Shown here piece after piece: positions 25,834-34,178 of a DNA stretch of 41,578 nucleotides (position 1 is its first letter; every line of letters starts with the position of its first letter). The DNA lies in assembly GCA_027622555.1 (NCBI GenBank), contig JAQBYJ010000046.1, positions 1-41,578 on the forward strand. Reading direction: 5' to 3'. The translations under genes and the position numbers were made by a program. The notes beneath the pieces were generated by a model. It was given only the letters and a program-made list of their open reading frames with translations, had not been told where the DNA came from and searched no databases. This DNA comes from Verrucomicrobiota bacterium (GTDB lineage: Bacteria > Verrucomicrobiota > Verrucomicrobiia > Opitutales > UBA2995).

Positions 25834-28068
25834 ATGGCTCAACTGGAACATATTGAAGCGATTGAGAAACGGCTTTGGTCGGCGGCGGATACGTTGCGGT
25901 CGAATTCCAATTACGCGAGTAACGAGTATTTTATGCCGGTCATGGGGTTGATCTTTTTGCGGCATGCCTATAGCCGGTATCTGGCGGTGAAGGATGGGAT
26001 TGAGGCCGGGCTGCCAACGGAGGCCTACGAAGCGGCGATCCGGCAGGTGGTGGGTTCTTTGTCCACCCAGTCGCTGGTGGCGACGAACAAGGACAAGTAT
26101 GCGCTGATCCGCGACGGGGTGCAGGTGAGCTTTCGCAATGAGATGGGCGAGCGGGTGAAGGAGCGGCTGCGGTTGATCGACTTCGAAGATCACCGGAACA
26201 ATCATTTTCTCTGCGTGCGGGAGTTGTGGGTGCGCGGCAGTCTTTACCGCAGGCGGGCGGACATCGTGGGGTTCATCAACGGATTGCCGCTGTTGTTCAT
26301 CGAGTGTAAAAACATCCACCACAACCTGAAGGCGGCGTTTGAAAAGAATTTTTCGGACTATCTGGACACGGTGCCACACCTGTTTCACCACAACGCGGTT
26401 GTGCTCTTCGGTAATGGCGAGAAAGCCAAGGTGGGCTCCATCACCAGCAAGTGGGGGCATTTCCACGAGTGGAAGCGTCTGGCCGAGGAGGAGCCGGGGG
26501 TGGTCGATATGGAGACCCTGTTGAAGGGCGTGTGCAAGCGGGAGAACCTACTGGACCTGGTGGAGAATTTTATCCTCTTCGACGAGTCGTCGGGCGAAAC
26601 GAAAAAGATCCTGGCGCGCAATCACCAGTTTCTTGGAGTGAACCGGGCGCTGGACGCGGTGCGCGGGCGCAGGGAACGCATGGGAAAGTTGGGGGTATTC
26701 TGGCACACGCAGGGCGCAGGCAAGAGCTACTCGATGGTCATGTTTACCCGCAAAGTGCACCGGAAGCTGGGCGGCAATTTCAGCTTTGTCGTTCTGACCG
26801 ACCGGGACGACCTGGACACCCAGATCTACAAGACCTTTGCCGGTTGCGGGGTGGTGGACCACGACCGCGATCCCTGCCGGGCGGCGAGCGGGAGGCACCT
26901 GGGCAGCCTGATGCAGGAGCACAAGGCCTATGTGTTTTCGCTGATTCAGAAGTTTAACCAGGAAGTGGACCGGAAGGTGGGCTACACGCCGCGGGACGAC
27001 ATCATCGTGATCACCGACGAGGCGCACCGCACCCAGTATATATTAAGAGATGATGCGGAAGCGCTGGTTAACACGGTTAATTGTGTGGGCGTAATGGGTC
27101 GTGGTATTGCATTACAGTTTAAAAATCAGTTTCCAGATAACTTCAAAGCCTATGCAACCGCTCATAAGGATGGTCTGCTAATGCCAGGCCGAATGTTTAT
27201 TCACGAGACTGGGGAACTGACGAATCCCAAGTATATCATCAATTTTCCCACCAAAAGGCATTGGCGTGGTAAAAGCCGGATGGAGGATATTGACTCAGGG
27301 CTAGAGGCACTAGTTGCGGACATTCGGCGTTTCAATATTAGATCCATTGCCATTCCTCCTCTGGGGAGCGGACTTGGCGGATTGGACTGGAGTGATGTCA
27401 GACAACGGATTGAAGTAGCCATGCAGTTCATTCCTGAGGTGGAAGTGCGACTCTATGAGCCGAGTGGCGCCCCGGAAGCTGACAAGATGGTCCGTAATCG
27501 GGAGGTGTCGAAAATGACTGCTGGGCGTGCTGCGCTCGTGGAACTCATTGATCGCTACCTGAGTGGTTTGTTGGACCCGATGATATCTCTTTTGGAAGTG
27601 CACAAGCTCATGTATTTCATGCAAGAAGCTGGGCAGCCGCTTCGTCTGAAGTACGAAAAAGGTACCTACGGCCCATATGCTGCCAATCTGCGACATGTTC
27701 TCAATCATGTGGAAGGTCACTTGGTTTCGGGCTATGCGGACGGAGGTGACAATCCTGAGAAGCAACTAAAATTGGTTCCTGGAGCAGTTGAGGACGCACG
27801 GAATTTCTTGGAAGATGACAGCGCCACCCGTGAAAGATTCACAAAAGTATCTGAGCTTGTAGAAGGTTTTGAATCGCCCTTCGGGCTCGAGTTGTTGGCT
27901 ACTGTACATTGGATAGCTAAAAACGAGAAGGCCAATTCGTTCATAGACCTGCAGAAAAAGACCTATGACTGGAATGATCGCAAAAAGCAATTCAGTCCTC
28001 GGCAGTTGGAGTTAGCCGCAAATGCTCTATCGCGGCATGGATGGATTTCGGATTTTGGGAGGAATTAA
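25834..28068 (+). CDS. Chimeric ORF: HsdM N-term, HsdR N-term, DarG
   Basis: 744 residues in one frame. Residues 1-~62 match the N-terminal helical part of type I methyltransferase subunits (EKRLWSAADTLRSNSNYASNEY, GLIFLRHAYSRYLAVKD). Residues ~62-402 are the N-terminal half of a type I restriction subunit: nuclease D143/E157-C-K159, Walker A GAGKS (294-298) and DEAH (395-398). At residue 402/403 (nt 27039/27040) it switches to a DarG-type macrodomain (VNTVNC, GVMGRGIALQFK, INFPTKRHWRGKSR, PPLGSGLGGLDW) and DarG C-terminal region to residue 744. The methyltransferase catalytic domain, helicase motifs after DEAH, HsdS and DarT are missing. The restriction part is surely non-functional; the DarG part lacks only about ten N-terminal residues and could still be active if expressed. 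Confidence 0.8.
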   Translation: MAQLEHIEAIEKRLWSAADTLRSNSNYASNEYFMPVMGLIFLRHAYSRYLAVKDGIEAGLPTEAYEAAIRQVVGSLSTQSLVATNKDKYALIRDGVQVSFRNEMGERVKERLRLIDFEDHRNNHFLCVRELWVRGSLYRRRADIVGFINGLPLLFIECKNIHHNLKAAFEKNFSDYLDTVPHLFHHNAVVLFGNGEKAKVGSITSKWGHFHEWKRLAEEEPGVVDMETLLKGVCKRENLLDLVENFILFDESSGETKKILARNHQFLGVNRALDAVRGRRERMGKLGVFWHTQGAGKSYSMVMFTRKVHRKLGGNFSFVVLTDRDDLDTQIYKTFAGCGVVDHDRDPCRAASGRHLGSLMQEHKAYVFSLIQKFNQEVDRKVGYTPRDDIIVITDEAHRTQYILRDDAEALVNTVNCVGVMGRGIALQFKNQFPDNFKAYATAHKDGLLMPGRMFIHETGELTNPKYIINFPTKRHWRGKSRMEDIDSGLEALVADIRRFNIRSIAIPPLGSGLGGLDWSDVRQRIEVAMQFIPEVEVRLYEPSGAPEADKMVRNREVSKMTAGRAALVELIDRYLSGLLDPMISLLEVHKLMYFMQEAGQPLRLKYEKGTYGPYAANLRHVLNHVEGHLVSGYADGGDNPEKQLKLVPGAVEDARNFLEDDSATRERFTKVSELVEGFESPFGLELLATVHWIAKNEKANSFIDLQKKTYDWNDRKKQFSPRQLELAANALSRHGWISDFGRN

Positions 28069-28096
28069 AACGGGTCAGAGGAATTAAAACGGGTCA
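28059..28096 (+). repeat. 19-bp tandem repeat, two perfect copies
   Basis: GAGGAATTAAAACGGGTCA occurs at 28059-28077 and again at 28078-28096 with no spacer. The first copy contains the TAA stop of the chimeric ORF, so the repeat defines its C-terminus. Its function is unknown; it may mark a rearrangement junction. Confidence 0.7.
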
Positions 28097-28428
28097 AACT
28101 CACAATCCTAACACGGGTTCCATCCTCCGGCCAGCTTTTGAAGTGGTTGGTTTTTCAATTTTCGATTGAACCACCTGGTTTTCCCTACAGCAACGAAGTG
28201 GGATTGCCTGTTGAGTCGTATGATGAAACCGAATTTCAACAGCGAGCTGAGGAAATTTTCCGGCATGTCTTTAGAGCTTATCCGGAGATACCTTCGCCGG
28301 TATACCACTCGGATTCGGCGGCATGACTGGCAGCGTAAATAAAAAAGCCCTATTCGGAAAATTTTAGGGCTCGAATTGAAGGATAATTATTTCTCGCTGT
28401 TGGTGGATATTACCGCAGTATTTATTGA
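28069..28428. other. Gene-poor scar between chimera and trio
   Basis: Apart from the tandem repeat and the hairpin, the stretch has one open frame, in register with the chimera after its stop, running to TGA at 28324-28326. Its last ~60 residues (ending YPEIPSPVYHSDSAA) look protein-like, perhaps the tail of a deleted gene, but no family was recognised and there is no good start. A weak TTCAAT/ATTGAA palindrome lies near 28157-28173. Nothing else is evident. Confidence 0.4.
28338..28371 (-). terminator. Orphan terminator facing left
   Basis: On the minus strand AGCCCTA and TAGGGCT form a perfect 7-bp stem with a 12-base loop followed by TTTTTATTT, a textbook intrinsic terminator. All genes immediately to the right are on the plus strand, so there is no leftward transcript for it to end. 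It is probably left from a deleted minus-strand gene, although some antiterminator or small RNA role cannot be ruled out. Confidence 0.65.
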
Positions 28429-29181
28429 ATGAATGATGAGTCATTTCATTTGGAGAATGCTCCAATCATTGAGGCAATAGTCGACATCGATTGTGATTTA
28501 CGGCCCGATTTTGACCTGGCTGTAAACGGGCCAGCCATTAGAGAAGTTCTAAAAGACTCCTATCCTAAGATGCGGCATCAAATTTTCCAGGAGCATAAGG
28601 TTTCGCACTCTCAGAATTCTCCTCCAAAAGTTGACGTTCGCAAAGGTGTAAAGGCTTTACAGTTCCAAAGTGAAGACGGGAAACAACTCGTTCAGTTTCG
28701 CACGAATGGATTCTCTTTTAACAGGCTGGCTCCCTATGACGGATTGGACAAATATTTACCTGAGGTTAAAGCAAAGTGGGAACTTTTCTCAGAGTTGGTG
28801 AAGCCAGTCCAAATTCGGAAAATTGGTCTGCGTACCATAAACCGTATCCTCCTTCCACTTGAGGGTGGAAAAGTTAAGCTAGATGACTTTCTTAAGGTTG
28901 GACCTCGATTGCCGGATGAAGATACTTTAACCTTTGTTGGGTTTCTGAATCAGCACATGGCGCTGGAAGCTGGAACAGGGAACCATGTTAATATTGTCCT
29001 AACAACCCAGCAATCCACAAAAGAAGGATTACCTTTAATTCTTGATATTGATGCGTTCCGCCCATGTCAGTCAGATCCACCACCTTGGGAGAAAATTTTG
29101 GAAATAATCACTTCACTTCGGAGCTTGAAAAATCGCGGTTTCCGAAACACCTTAACAAAGAAATGCCTGAACCTTTTCTAG
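28429..29181 (+). CDS. TIGR04255-family protein
   Basis: 250 residues, cytosolic, no catalytic motif seen. The pattern ENAPIIEAIVDI at the start, GFSFNRLAPYDG in the middle, RKIGLRTINRI and the terminal LRSLKNRGFRNTLT matches the sporadically distributed TIGR04255 family, often found as cargo with mobile and defence genes and of unknown function. Length is typical of the family, so it appears intact. Its 3' end overlaps the next start by 19 bases, indicating a coupled cassette. Confidence 0.65.
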   Translation: MNDESFHLENAPIIEAIVDIDCDLRPDFDLAVNGPAIREVLKDSYPKMRHQIFQEHKVSHSQNSPPKVDVRKGVKALQFQSEDGKQLVQFRTNGFSFNRLAPYDGLDKYLPEVKAKWELFSELVKPVQIRKIGLRTINRILLPLEGGKVKLDDFLKVGPRLPDEDTLTFVGFLNQHMALEAGTGNHVNIVLTTQQSTKEGLPLILDIDAFRPCQSDPPPWEKILEIITSLRSLKNRGFRNTLTKKCLNLF

Positions 29182-29672
29182 CTATGGCTTTGGCCGGATA
29201 CGCCGCACTTCAACCACTTAGGCGGTCTGGCTCCGCTGTGTCACTTGAAGCGAAGGCCGCAAAAGAGTATGCCTCGGTTGTGTATGACCATGTCGAAAGC
29301 TCTTGGGCGCTTTTTGGGAAAAAGGAAGCGATCATTACCAAAATTCGAGAATTTGGGATCGAATGTGCTGAAGCCGATTGGGATGGTTACGATGCTGAAC
29401 CTGTAAGTCAAAATGCGCTTGAACGGGCAGAAGTTTTTATCCGCTCTCTGCCTGAGAGTATTTCAATGCCTGAAGTCTCTGTGGAGCCAGATGGAGATCT
29501 TTCATTTGATTGGAATCCGACTTCCACCAAGACTTTCTCTGTTAGTGTAGGTTCGTCAGATCGTTTTGCGTACGCATGGTTCGATGGCACCGATCGTGGA
29601 CACGCAGTGGCTCGTTCCAGTAACGGAGAAGTGCCTGCCCGCATTCTAGAGGAAATCCAGCGTATTACCTGA
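29163..29672 (+). CDS. Hypothetical protein paired with TIGR04255
   Basis: 169 residues from ATG 29163; the frame is open further upstream but that part lies inside the previous gene. The central region (EFGIECAEADWDGYDAEPVSQNALERAEVFIRSLP, then VEPDGDLSFDW) is compact with a mixed helix/strand pattern; no catalytic motif or membrane segment is visible. It sits between the TIGR04255 gene and the 138-residue gene with almost no spacing, which argues that the three act together. Confidence 0.65.
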   Translation: MPEPFLAMALAGYAALQPLRRSGSAVSLEAKAAKEYASVVYDHVESSWALFGKKEAIITKIREFGIECAEADWDGYDAEPVSQNALERAEVFIRSLPESISMPEVSVEPDGDLSFDWNPTSTKTFSVSVGSSDRFAYAWFDGTDRGHAVARSSNGEVPARILEEIQRIT

Positions 29673-29673
29673 A

Positions 29674-30090
29674 ATGAGCCTTCCTTCCGGGTTGCCTGAA
29701 GAAGTTGCGGATGAGGAGCCATTGGCCCGTTTCCTTACTTCCTCAGGGCATTTTAGTAATTTGAAAGTAAAGCAGGCAGCTTTTCTTCCAAGCCCCAAGG
29801 ATGGCCGCACGTCTGTTTTCCGCCATGGGGTGGAACCTAAAACCGGATTAGAGTCCATTGGGCATCTTGAGATTGGAAGTGAACGGAATTTGTATGGTGC
29901 CGGTATCGTTAAAGCGAGTGATGTCCGAGCAGTGAAGCTGGATGTCGAAGCGATAGAACCACCGCCCCGTCATGCGGATATTTTCGATTGGCCTTGGATG
30001 AAGGATGATCGTGAGTTCGGGAAGGCGCAACGAAAGGAAATGGCAATATTGCTGGCACAGAAGTCTGACTTGGTGCGATTTTCCGAATAA
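29674..30090 (+). CDS. Hypothetical protein, third gene of the trio
   Basis: 138 residues starting one base after the stop of the previous gene. Features are an N-terminal EEPLARFLTSSGHF, AAFLPSPKDGRTSVFR, and a C-terminal PPRHADIFDWPW. This layout resembles a family I have seen next to the preceding type of protein, but I cannot name it. Soluble, no signal peptide. Probably expressed as the last gene of the cassette. Confidence 0.6.
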   Translation: MSLPSGLPEEVADEEPLARFLTSSGHFSNLKVKQAAFLPSPKDGRTSVFRHGVEPKTGLESIGHLEIGSERNLYGAGIVKASDVRAVKLDVEAIEPPPRHADIFDWPWMKDDREFGKAQRKEMAILLAQKSDLVRFSE

Positions 30091-30162
30091 CCATTTAGAT
30101 TGGCGCTGGTCTGGTGGTGTCGTTCGTGTGGCTGGTTATGAGGTAAATTTTGACGCCTTGTT

Positions 30163-30197
30163 GAATTAAACTCCCGCTCGATGCAATAAAACCGGGC
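30163..30197 (+). repeat. Partner repeat right of the defence remnant
   Basis: GAATTAAACTCCCGCTCGAT followed by GCAATAA resembles 25691-25717 in the same orientation: 8- and 12-base identical blocks (ATTAAACT and TCGATGCAATAA) separated by five variable bases. The pair brackets the chimeric gene and trio, and may mark the limits of an inserted block or be members of a dispersed repeat. Confidence 0.45.
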
Positions 30198-30252
30198 CTT
30201 ATTTTATCGAAAGACCGTTGGATGCATTAAGAATTCTAAAAGTAGATTTCGA

Positions 30253-31272
30253 TTACCCCATCGGGTAGGGGTACTTCTCCGAAATCTTATCGATTTCAGC
30301 AAGTGCATCTTCGCTTAAGGTCATGCCTTCAACTTTCAGGTTCTCCTCCAATTGCTCAAGGTTGTTAACTCCGAAAATGGTGGATGGCACGAAGTCGTGT
30401 TGCTTCGACCAGGCTAGGGCGAGTTGGGGGAGGGTGATACCTTCTTTTTCGGCGACACCTTTGAGTTCCAAAGTGGTGGCCAGGCTTTTGTCGTTTACGA
30501 ACCGTCGGGCCATTCCCTTTTGGCGTTCGTCTCCGCGTTTGATGTAGTGAGTGAAACGGATGCCGTCTGGTAGTTCTTCCACATTGTATTTACCTGTCAG
30601 TACACCTCCCGCGAGTGGAGAATAGGGGAGAAGTCCGATTTTTTCCCGTCGGCAGATATCGGCGAGGGCGTCCTCAAAGCGACGGTTGTTGATGGAATAA
30701 TTGTTTTGAATGGTTTGATAGCGCGCAAAGCCATTGGCTTCGGAGACGGCACGAGCCTTCATGGTGCCCCATTCGTTTTCGTTGCTGCTGCCGATTATGC
30801 GGACCTTACCCTCGTGAATGAGTTCGGTCATGACTTCGAGGATTTCTTCGTACCCTGCATCGTGATCGGGCCAGTGAATTTGATAGAGGTCAATGAAGTC
30901 GGTTTGCAAGCGCCGGAGGCTTCCTTCGATGGCGGTACGAATGTTATGGCGATCAAGTGCGGTTTTGCCGTTCCGGACAGGAGGAACAAACCAGGCATGC
31001 CCGGCTCCGGTGACTTTCGTAGCAAGTATGAGTGAATGGCGCGGCTTGTCTTTTAACCAGCGGCCCACGATTTCCTCGGTTCGATGCACCCATTTTTCTT
31101 CTGGAGGTACGGGGTATATTTCGGCTGTATCAAAAAAGTCGACACCGGCTTCGTAAGCACGGTCCATGATTTTGTGTGCCGTGGTTTCGTCGCAGGACGA
31201 ACCGAAGGTCATGGTTCCGAGGCACAATTCAGAAACAACAATGCCGCTGGTTCCTAATCGGTTTCTTTTCAT
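30253..31272 (-). CDS. Aldo-keto reductase, Tas-like
   Basis: 339 residues. The catalytic tetrad of the AKR superfamily (PF00248) is complete: Asp48 and Tyr53 in FFDTAEIY, Lys86 in LILATK, His133 in QIHWPD. The sequence EIYPVPPE, the [13 protein letters not shown] segment and the YPYP end resemble E. coli Tas, an NADP(H)-dependent member of unclear physiological substrate. Length is as expected. It is 54 bases downstream of valS in the same direction, so probably a distal member of that transcript. Confidence 0.85.
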   Translation of the reverse strand: MKRNRLGTSGIVVSELCLGTMTFGSSCDETTAHKIMDRAYEAGVDFFDTAEIYPVPPEEKWVHRTEEIVGRWLKDKPRHSLILATKVTGAGHAWFVPPVRNGKTALDRHNIRTAIEGSLRRLQTDFIDLYQIHWPDHDAGYEEILEVMTELIHEGKVRIIGSSNENEWGTMKARAVSEANGFARYQTIQNNYSINNRRFEDALADICRREKIGLLPYSPLAGGVLTGKYNVEELPDGIRFTHYIKRGDERQKGMARRFVNDKSLATTLELKGVAEKEGITLPQLALAWSKQHDFVPSTIFGVNNLEQLEENLKVEGMTLSEDALAEIDKISEKYPYPMG

Positions 31273-31326
31273 TATAAAGATGGTAGTAAAGTTTGGAAAA
31301 TCTTGTGTTTCACCCTACTTCCTTTT

Positions 31327-34098
31327 CTAACCCAACCGAACCAAGAGGTTGGTGAGTTCTTCCTTTTTCGCAACCGACTCAGCAAGCTGGGCTCTCGCTC
31401 CCTCGACAATATTGGCGGGAGCATTGCTCATGAATTTCTCATTCTTCAACTTGGACTCTCCTGCCATAATGGCTTTGTCGATTTTCTGAATTTCTTTTTG
31501 CAGGCGCTCTTTCTCGGCTTCGGGATCGACCGAACTGGTCAGATCGAGATAAACGGTTCCCAACTCTGATACACTGGCAGGAAGATCTTTGTCTTCGGAG
31601 CTTGCTTCAAAAGATTCCGCTCCGATTTGCTTCAGAAGCGAGCCCTTGTTTCGCTCGATCAAGGCAGATGCGGTTTCTGAAGATTTGTAGAATAAGGAAA
31701 CATCACGTTTATTGCCTAGATTGAACTCGGCTTTGAGTGCCCGCGTTTTGGAAATGAGTTCCTCCAATTTGTCCACCTGGCCGGCCGCTTCTTTGTCCAG
31801 GTGAAGTGCACCTGCGGCAAACAGTTTACCCAGCTCCTCGGATGTTTCGATTTGGTTTTCCTGGAGCAGCTTGTCGTTTTGTGCGTAACCCAACTGACTC
31901 CATAATTCTTCGGTGATAAAGGGAGTCAGGGGTTCGAGCATCAACAACAGTTGGCGTATAATCAGATCCTGAATCCCTAGGACGTTTTGCTTCAGGTCCT
32001 CCTGAGAAAGCTTGGACTTGGAGACCTCGACATAGGTATCGCAAAAATCACTCCAGAAAAATTCATAGAGAATATGAGTGACCTGATTGCATTCGAAGAG
32101 GCGATAGCTATCCGCCAACTTTTGGTTGGTTTCGAGCAATCGACTCAAGATCCAATGATCATAATCATCAAATAAATCTCCGTTGATTCGATTCAAAATA
32201 ACTTCAATGGACGAGTTGTCGAAACTCGCTCCGCTCATCTGACGGAAGCGGCAAGCGTTCCAAAGTTTGTTGCAAAAGTTTCGGCCGATTTCGATGCGTT
32301 CTTCGCTAAAAAGGATATCCTGACCACTCGGTGCTATATTGATTATCCCGAAACGGACTCCATCTGCTCCGTATTTTGCGATAAGATCGAGCGGGTCTGG
32401 GGAATTCCCCAAGGACTTGGACATCTTACGTCCTTTTTCGTCGCGGATGAGGCCTGTTATGTAGACATCCTTGAACGGAATGCGGGCGCGGAGCTCCTCT
32501 TCGGTGAGGGATTTTTTTTCATCACCCATGAATTCGAGGCCAGCCATGATCATACGGGCCACCCAGAGAAAGATGATGTCAAATCCCGTTGCGAGCACGC
32601 TGGTTGGGTAGAAAAACTCCAGGTCCTTCTTTGTGTCCTCGGAATCGCCGGGCCAGCCAAGTGTAGCGAACGGCCATAGCCAGGACGATGCCCAAGTATC
32701 CAGGACGTCTTCCTCCTGCTCCCAGTTTTCGGGATCGGAAGGTCCATCCACAGAGACGTGGATGTGATCCGGGTTATCGAGGTCGACCTCAGATCGGTCG
32801 ATACCTTTCTTGTACCAAACGGGGATACGGTGTCCCCACCAGAGTTGTCGGCTGAGGCACCAGTCGATGTTGTTTTCCTGGCCATGGTTTAGCCAATGAA
32901 GGTAAACATTCTCCCAGCGTTTGGGATGGAAATTTATGATACCCGATTCAACGACCCGTTTTGCTTCATCCACCTTCGGGTAGCGCAGCCACCATTGTTC
33001 GGTGAGGCGAGGTTCAACCGGGACATCGGCGCGTTCCGAGAATCCGACATTGTTGTCGTATTCTTCCTCACTAACAAGGAGACCCTGTTCATCCAACATT
33101 TTGACGGCCAGTTTCCGTGCGGCAAACCGGTCAAGACCCACGAAAGGTTCGCCTGCCAATTCGTTGAGGGTTGCATCCGGATTGAGTACGTCGATGACTT
33201 CTAGGTTATGACGTTTACCGATATCGAAATCGACCTGGTCGTGAGCCGGTGTGACCTTCAAACAACCGGTTCCGAATGTTTTGTCTACGGCCGCGTCGGC
33301 GACTATGGGAATGGGTGTCTTGGGAAATGGACGGTAAACGAAGGTACCAATGAGATGTTGATAGCGCTCGTCCTCCGGATTCACCGCAACCGCTGTATCG
33401 CCCATAATGGTCTCTGGACGGGTGGTGGAAATCTCCAGGTGAGTCAGGGGAGAACCATCTGCCTTGGTTGAAGGGTTGACCAACTCATAGCGCATCTTCC
33501 ACAGCTTACTTTTTTGTGGTTTCATGATGACTTCCTCATTACTGAGGGCGGTCAAACTAACCGGGCACCAGTTGCTCATACGCAGGCCGCGGTAGATATA
33601 ACCGCGTTGGTAGAGCTTAACGAAGGCGGTAAGTACTGCGCGCTGATAGCCCTCGTCCAGAGTAAAGGCAGTTCGGTCCCAGTCGCAGGATGCGCCGAGC
33701 TTGCGCAATTGGTTCAAAATGATACTGCCGTGCGTTTCCTTCCATTCCCAAACTTTATCTACGAATTTTTCTCGTCCGAGATCTCTGCGATGAAGTCCAG
33801 CCTTACGGATTTCCTTTTCAACTTTCGTTTGAGTCGCAATTCCAGCGTGATCGGTCCCGGGTTGCCAGAGTGCGGCTTTACCTTCGAGTCGGGCACGCCG
33901 GATGAGCATATCCTGCAGAGTATTATTGAGGATGTGGCCCATGTGTAGCATCCCCGTTACATTCGGAGGTGGAATCATGATTGCAAATGGTTCACGGGAA
34001 TCATCGCGTTTGCCTTTAAATGCACCTGTTCTTTCCCAGGTCTCGTACCATTTGGATTCGACGGAGGAAGGATCGTAAGCTTTGGAAATCTCAGCCAT
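31327..34098 (-). CDS. valS: Valyl-tRNA synthetase
   Basis: 923 residues, within the usual 880-950 range. Class Ia motifs are intact: the HIGH element is HMGH (52-55, preceded by PPPNVTG) and KMSKS is at 558-562. The CP1 editing domain pattern (TTRPETIMGDTAVAVNP) is present, as is the anticodon-binding region and a C-terminal coiled coil. It charges tRNA-Val and edits mischarged Thr. It is the only essential housekeeping gene seen here, and is preceded by sensor-kinase genes on the same strand with an 80-base gap. Confidence 0.97.
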   Translation of the reverse strand: MAEISKAYDPSSVESKWYETWERTGAFKGKRDDSREPFAIMIPPPNVTGMLHMGHILNNTLQDMLIRRARLEGKAALWQPGTDHAGIATQTKVEKEIRKAGLHRRDLGREKFVDKVWEWKETHGSIILNQLRKLGASCDWDRTAFTLDEGYQRAVLTAFVKLYQRGYIYRGLRMSNWCPVSLTALSNEEVIMKPQKSKLWKMRYELVNPSTKADGSPLTHLEISTTRPETIMGDTAVAVNPEDERYQHLIGTFVYRPFPKTPIPIVADAAVDKTFGTGCLKVTPAHDQVDFDIGKRHNLEVIDVLNPDATLNELAGEPFVGLDRFAARKLAVKMLDEQGLLVSEEEYDNNVGFSERADVPVEPRLTEQWWLRYPKVDEAKRVVESGIINFHPKRWENVYLHWLNHGQENNIDWCLSRQLWWGHRIPVWYKKGIDRSEVDLDNPDHIHVSVDGPSDPENWEQEEDVLDTWASSWLWPFATLGWPGDSEDTKKDLEFFYPTSVLATGFDIIFLWVARMIMAGLEFMGDEKKSLTEEELRARIPFKDVYITGLIRDEKGRKMSKSLGNSPDPLDLIAKYGADGVRFGIINIAPSGQDILFSEERIEIGRNFCNKLWNACRFRQMSGASFDNSSIEVILNRINGDLFDDYDHWILSRLLETNQKLADSYRLFECNQVTHILYEFFWSDFCDTYVEVSKSKLSQEDLKQNVLGIQDLIIRQLLLMLEPLTPFITEELWSQLGYAQNDKLLQENQIETSEELGKLFAAGALHLDKEAAGQVDKLEELISKTRALKAEFNLGNKRDVSLFYKSSETASALIERNKGSLLKQIGAESFEASSEDKDLPASVSELGTVYLDLTSSVDPEAEKERLQKEIQKIDKAIMAGESKLKNEKFMSNAPANIVEGARAQLAESVAKKEELTNLLVRLG

Positions 34099-34138
34099 AA
34101 GTTGTATAAAAAATCGAGGACCTTAGCGAAAGGCGTTC

Positions 34139-34157
34139 TTCCTTTTAGTCAAAGGAA
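34139..34157. terminator. Small hairpin between kinase gene and valS
   Basis: TTCCTTT and AAAGGAA form a 7-bp stem with a 5-base loop, 22-40 bases past the kinase stop. There is no T-run, so it could be an mRNA end, an attenuator-like element upstream of valS, or chance. No T-box features were seen. Confidence 0.25.
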
Positions 34158-34178
34158 ATTAAGGGGCGATGGGCCTGC

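Noticed and set aside
25828-26466. A 212-codon minus-strand frame opposite the HsdM/HsdR part
   Set aside because: It is an open frame forced by high G+C; the plus-strand translation has clear HsdM and HsdR motifs.
25834-28068. An active type I restriction system
   Set aside because: No HsdS, no methyltransferase catalytic motifs and no helicase motifs after DEAH; the coding sequence switches to DarG.
28138-28326. Small gene of about 62 codons after the chimera
   Set aside because: It has only a TTG start without a ribosome site, and continues the frame of the gene before it; better described as a possible remnant.
25665-30197. Integron attC sites or CRISPR repeats around the accessory block
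   Set aside because: The repeats lack attC core sites and are too few and too irregular for CRISPR; no cas or integrase gene is present.
31327-34178. A T-box or other riboswitch before valS
   Set aside because: The 80-base leader has only a small hairpin and no T-box sequence or specifier loop.
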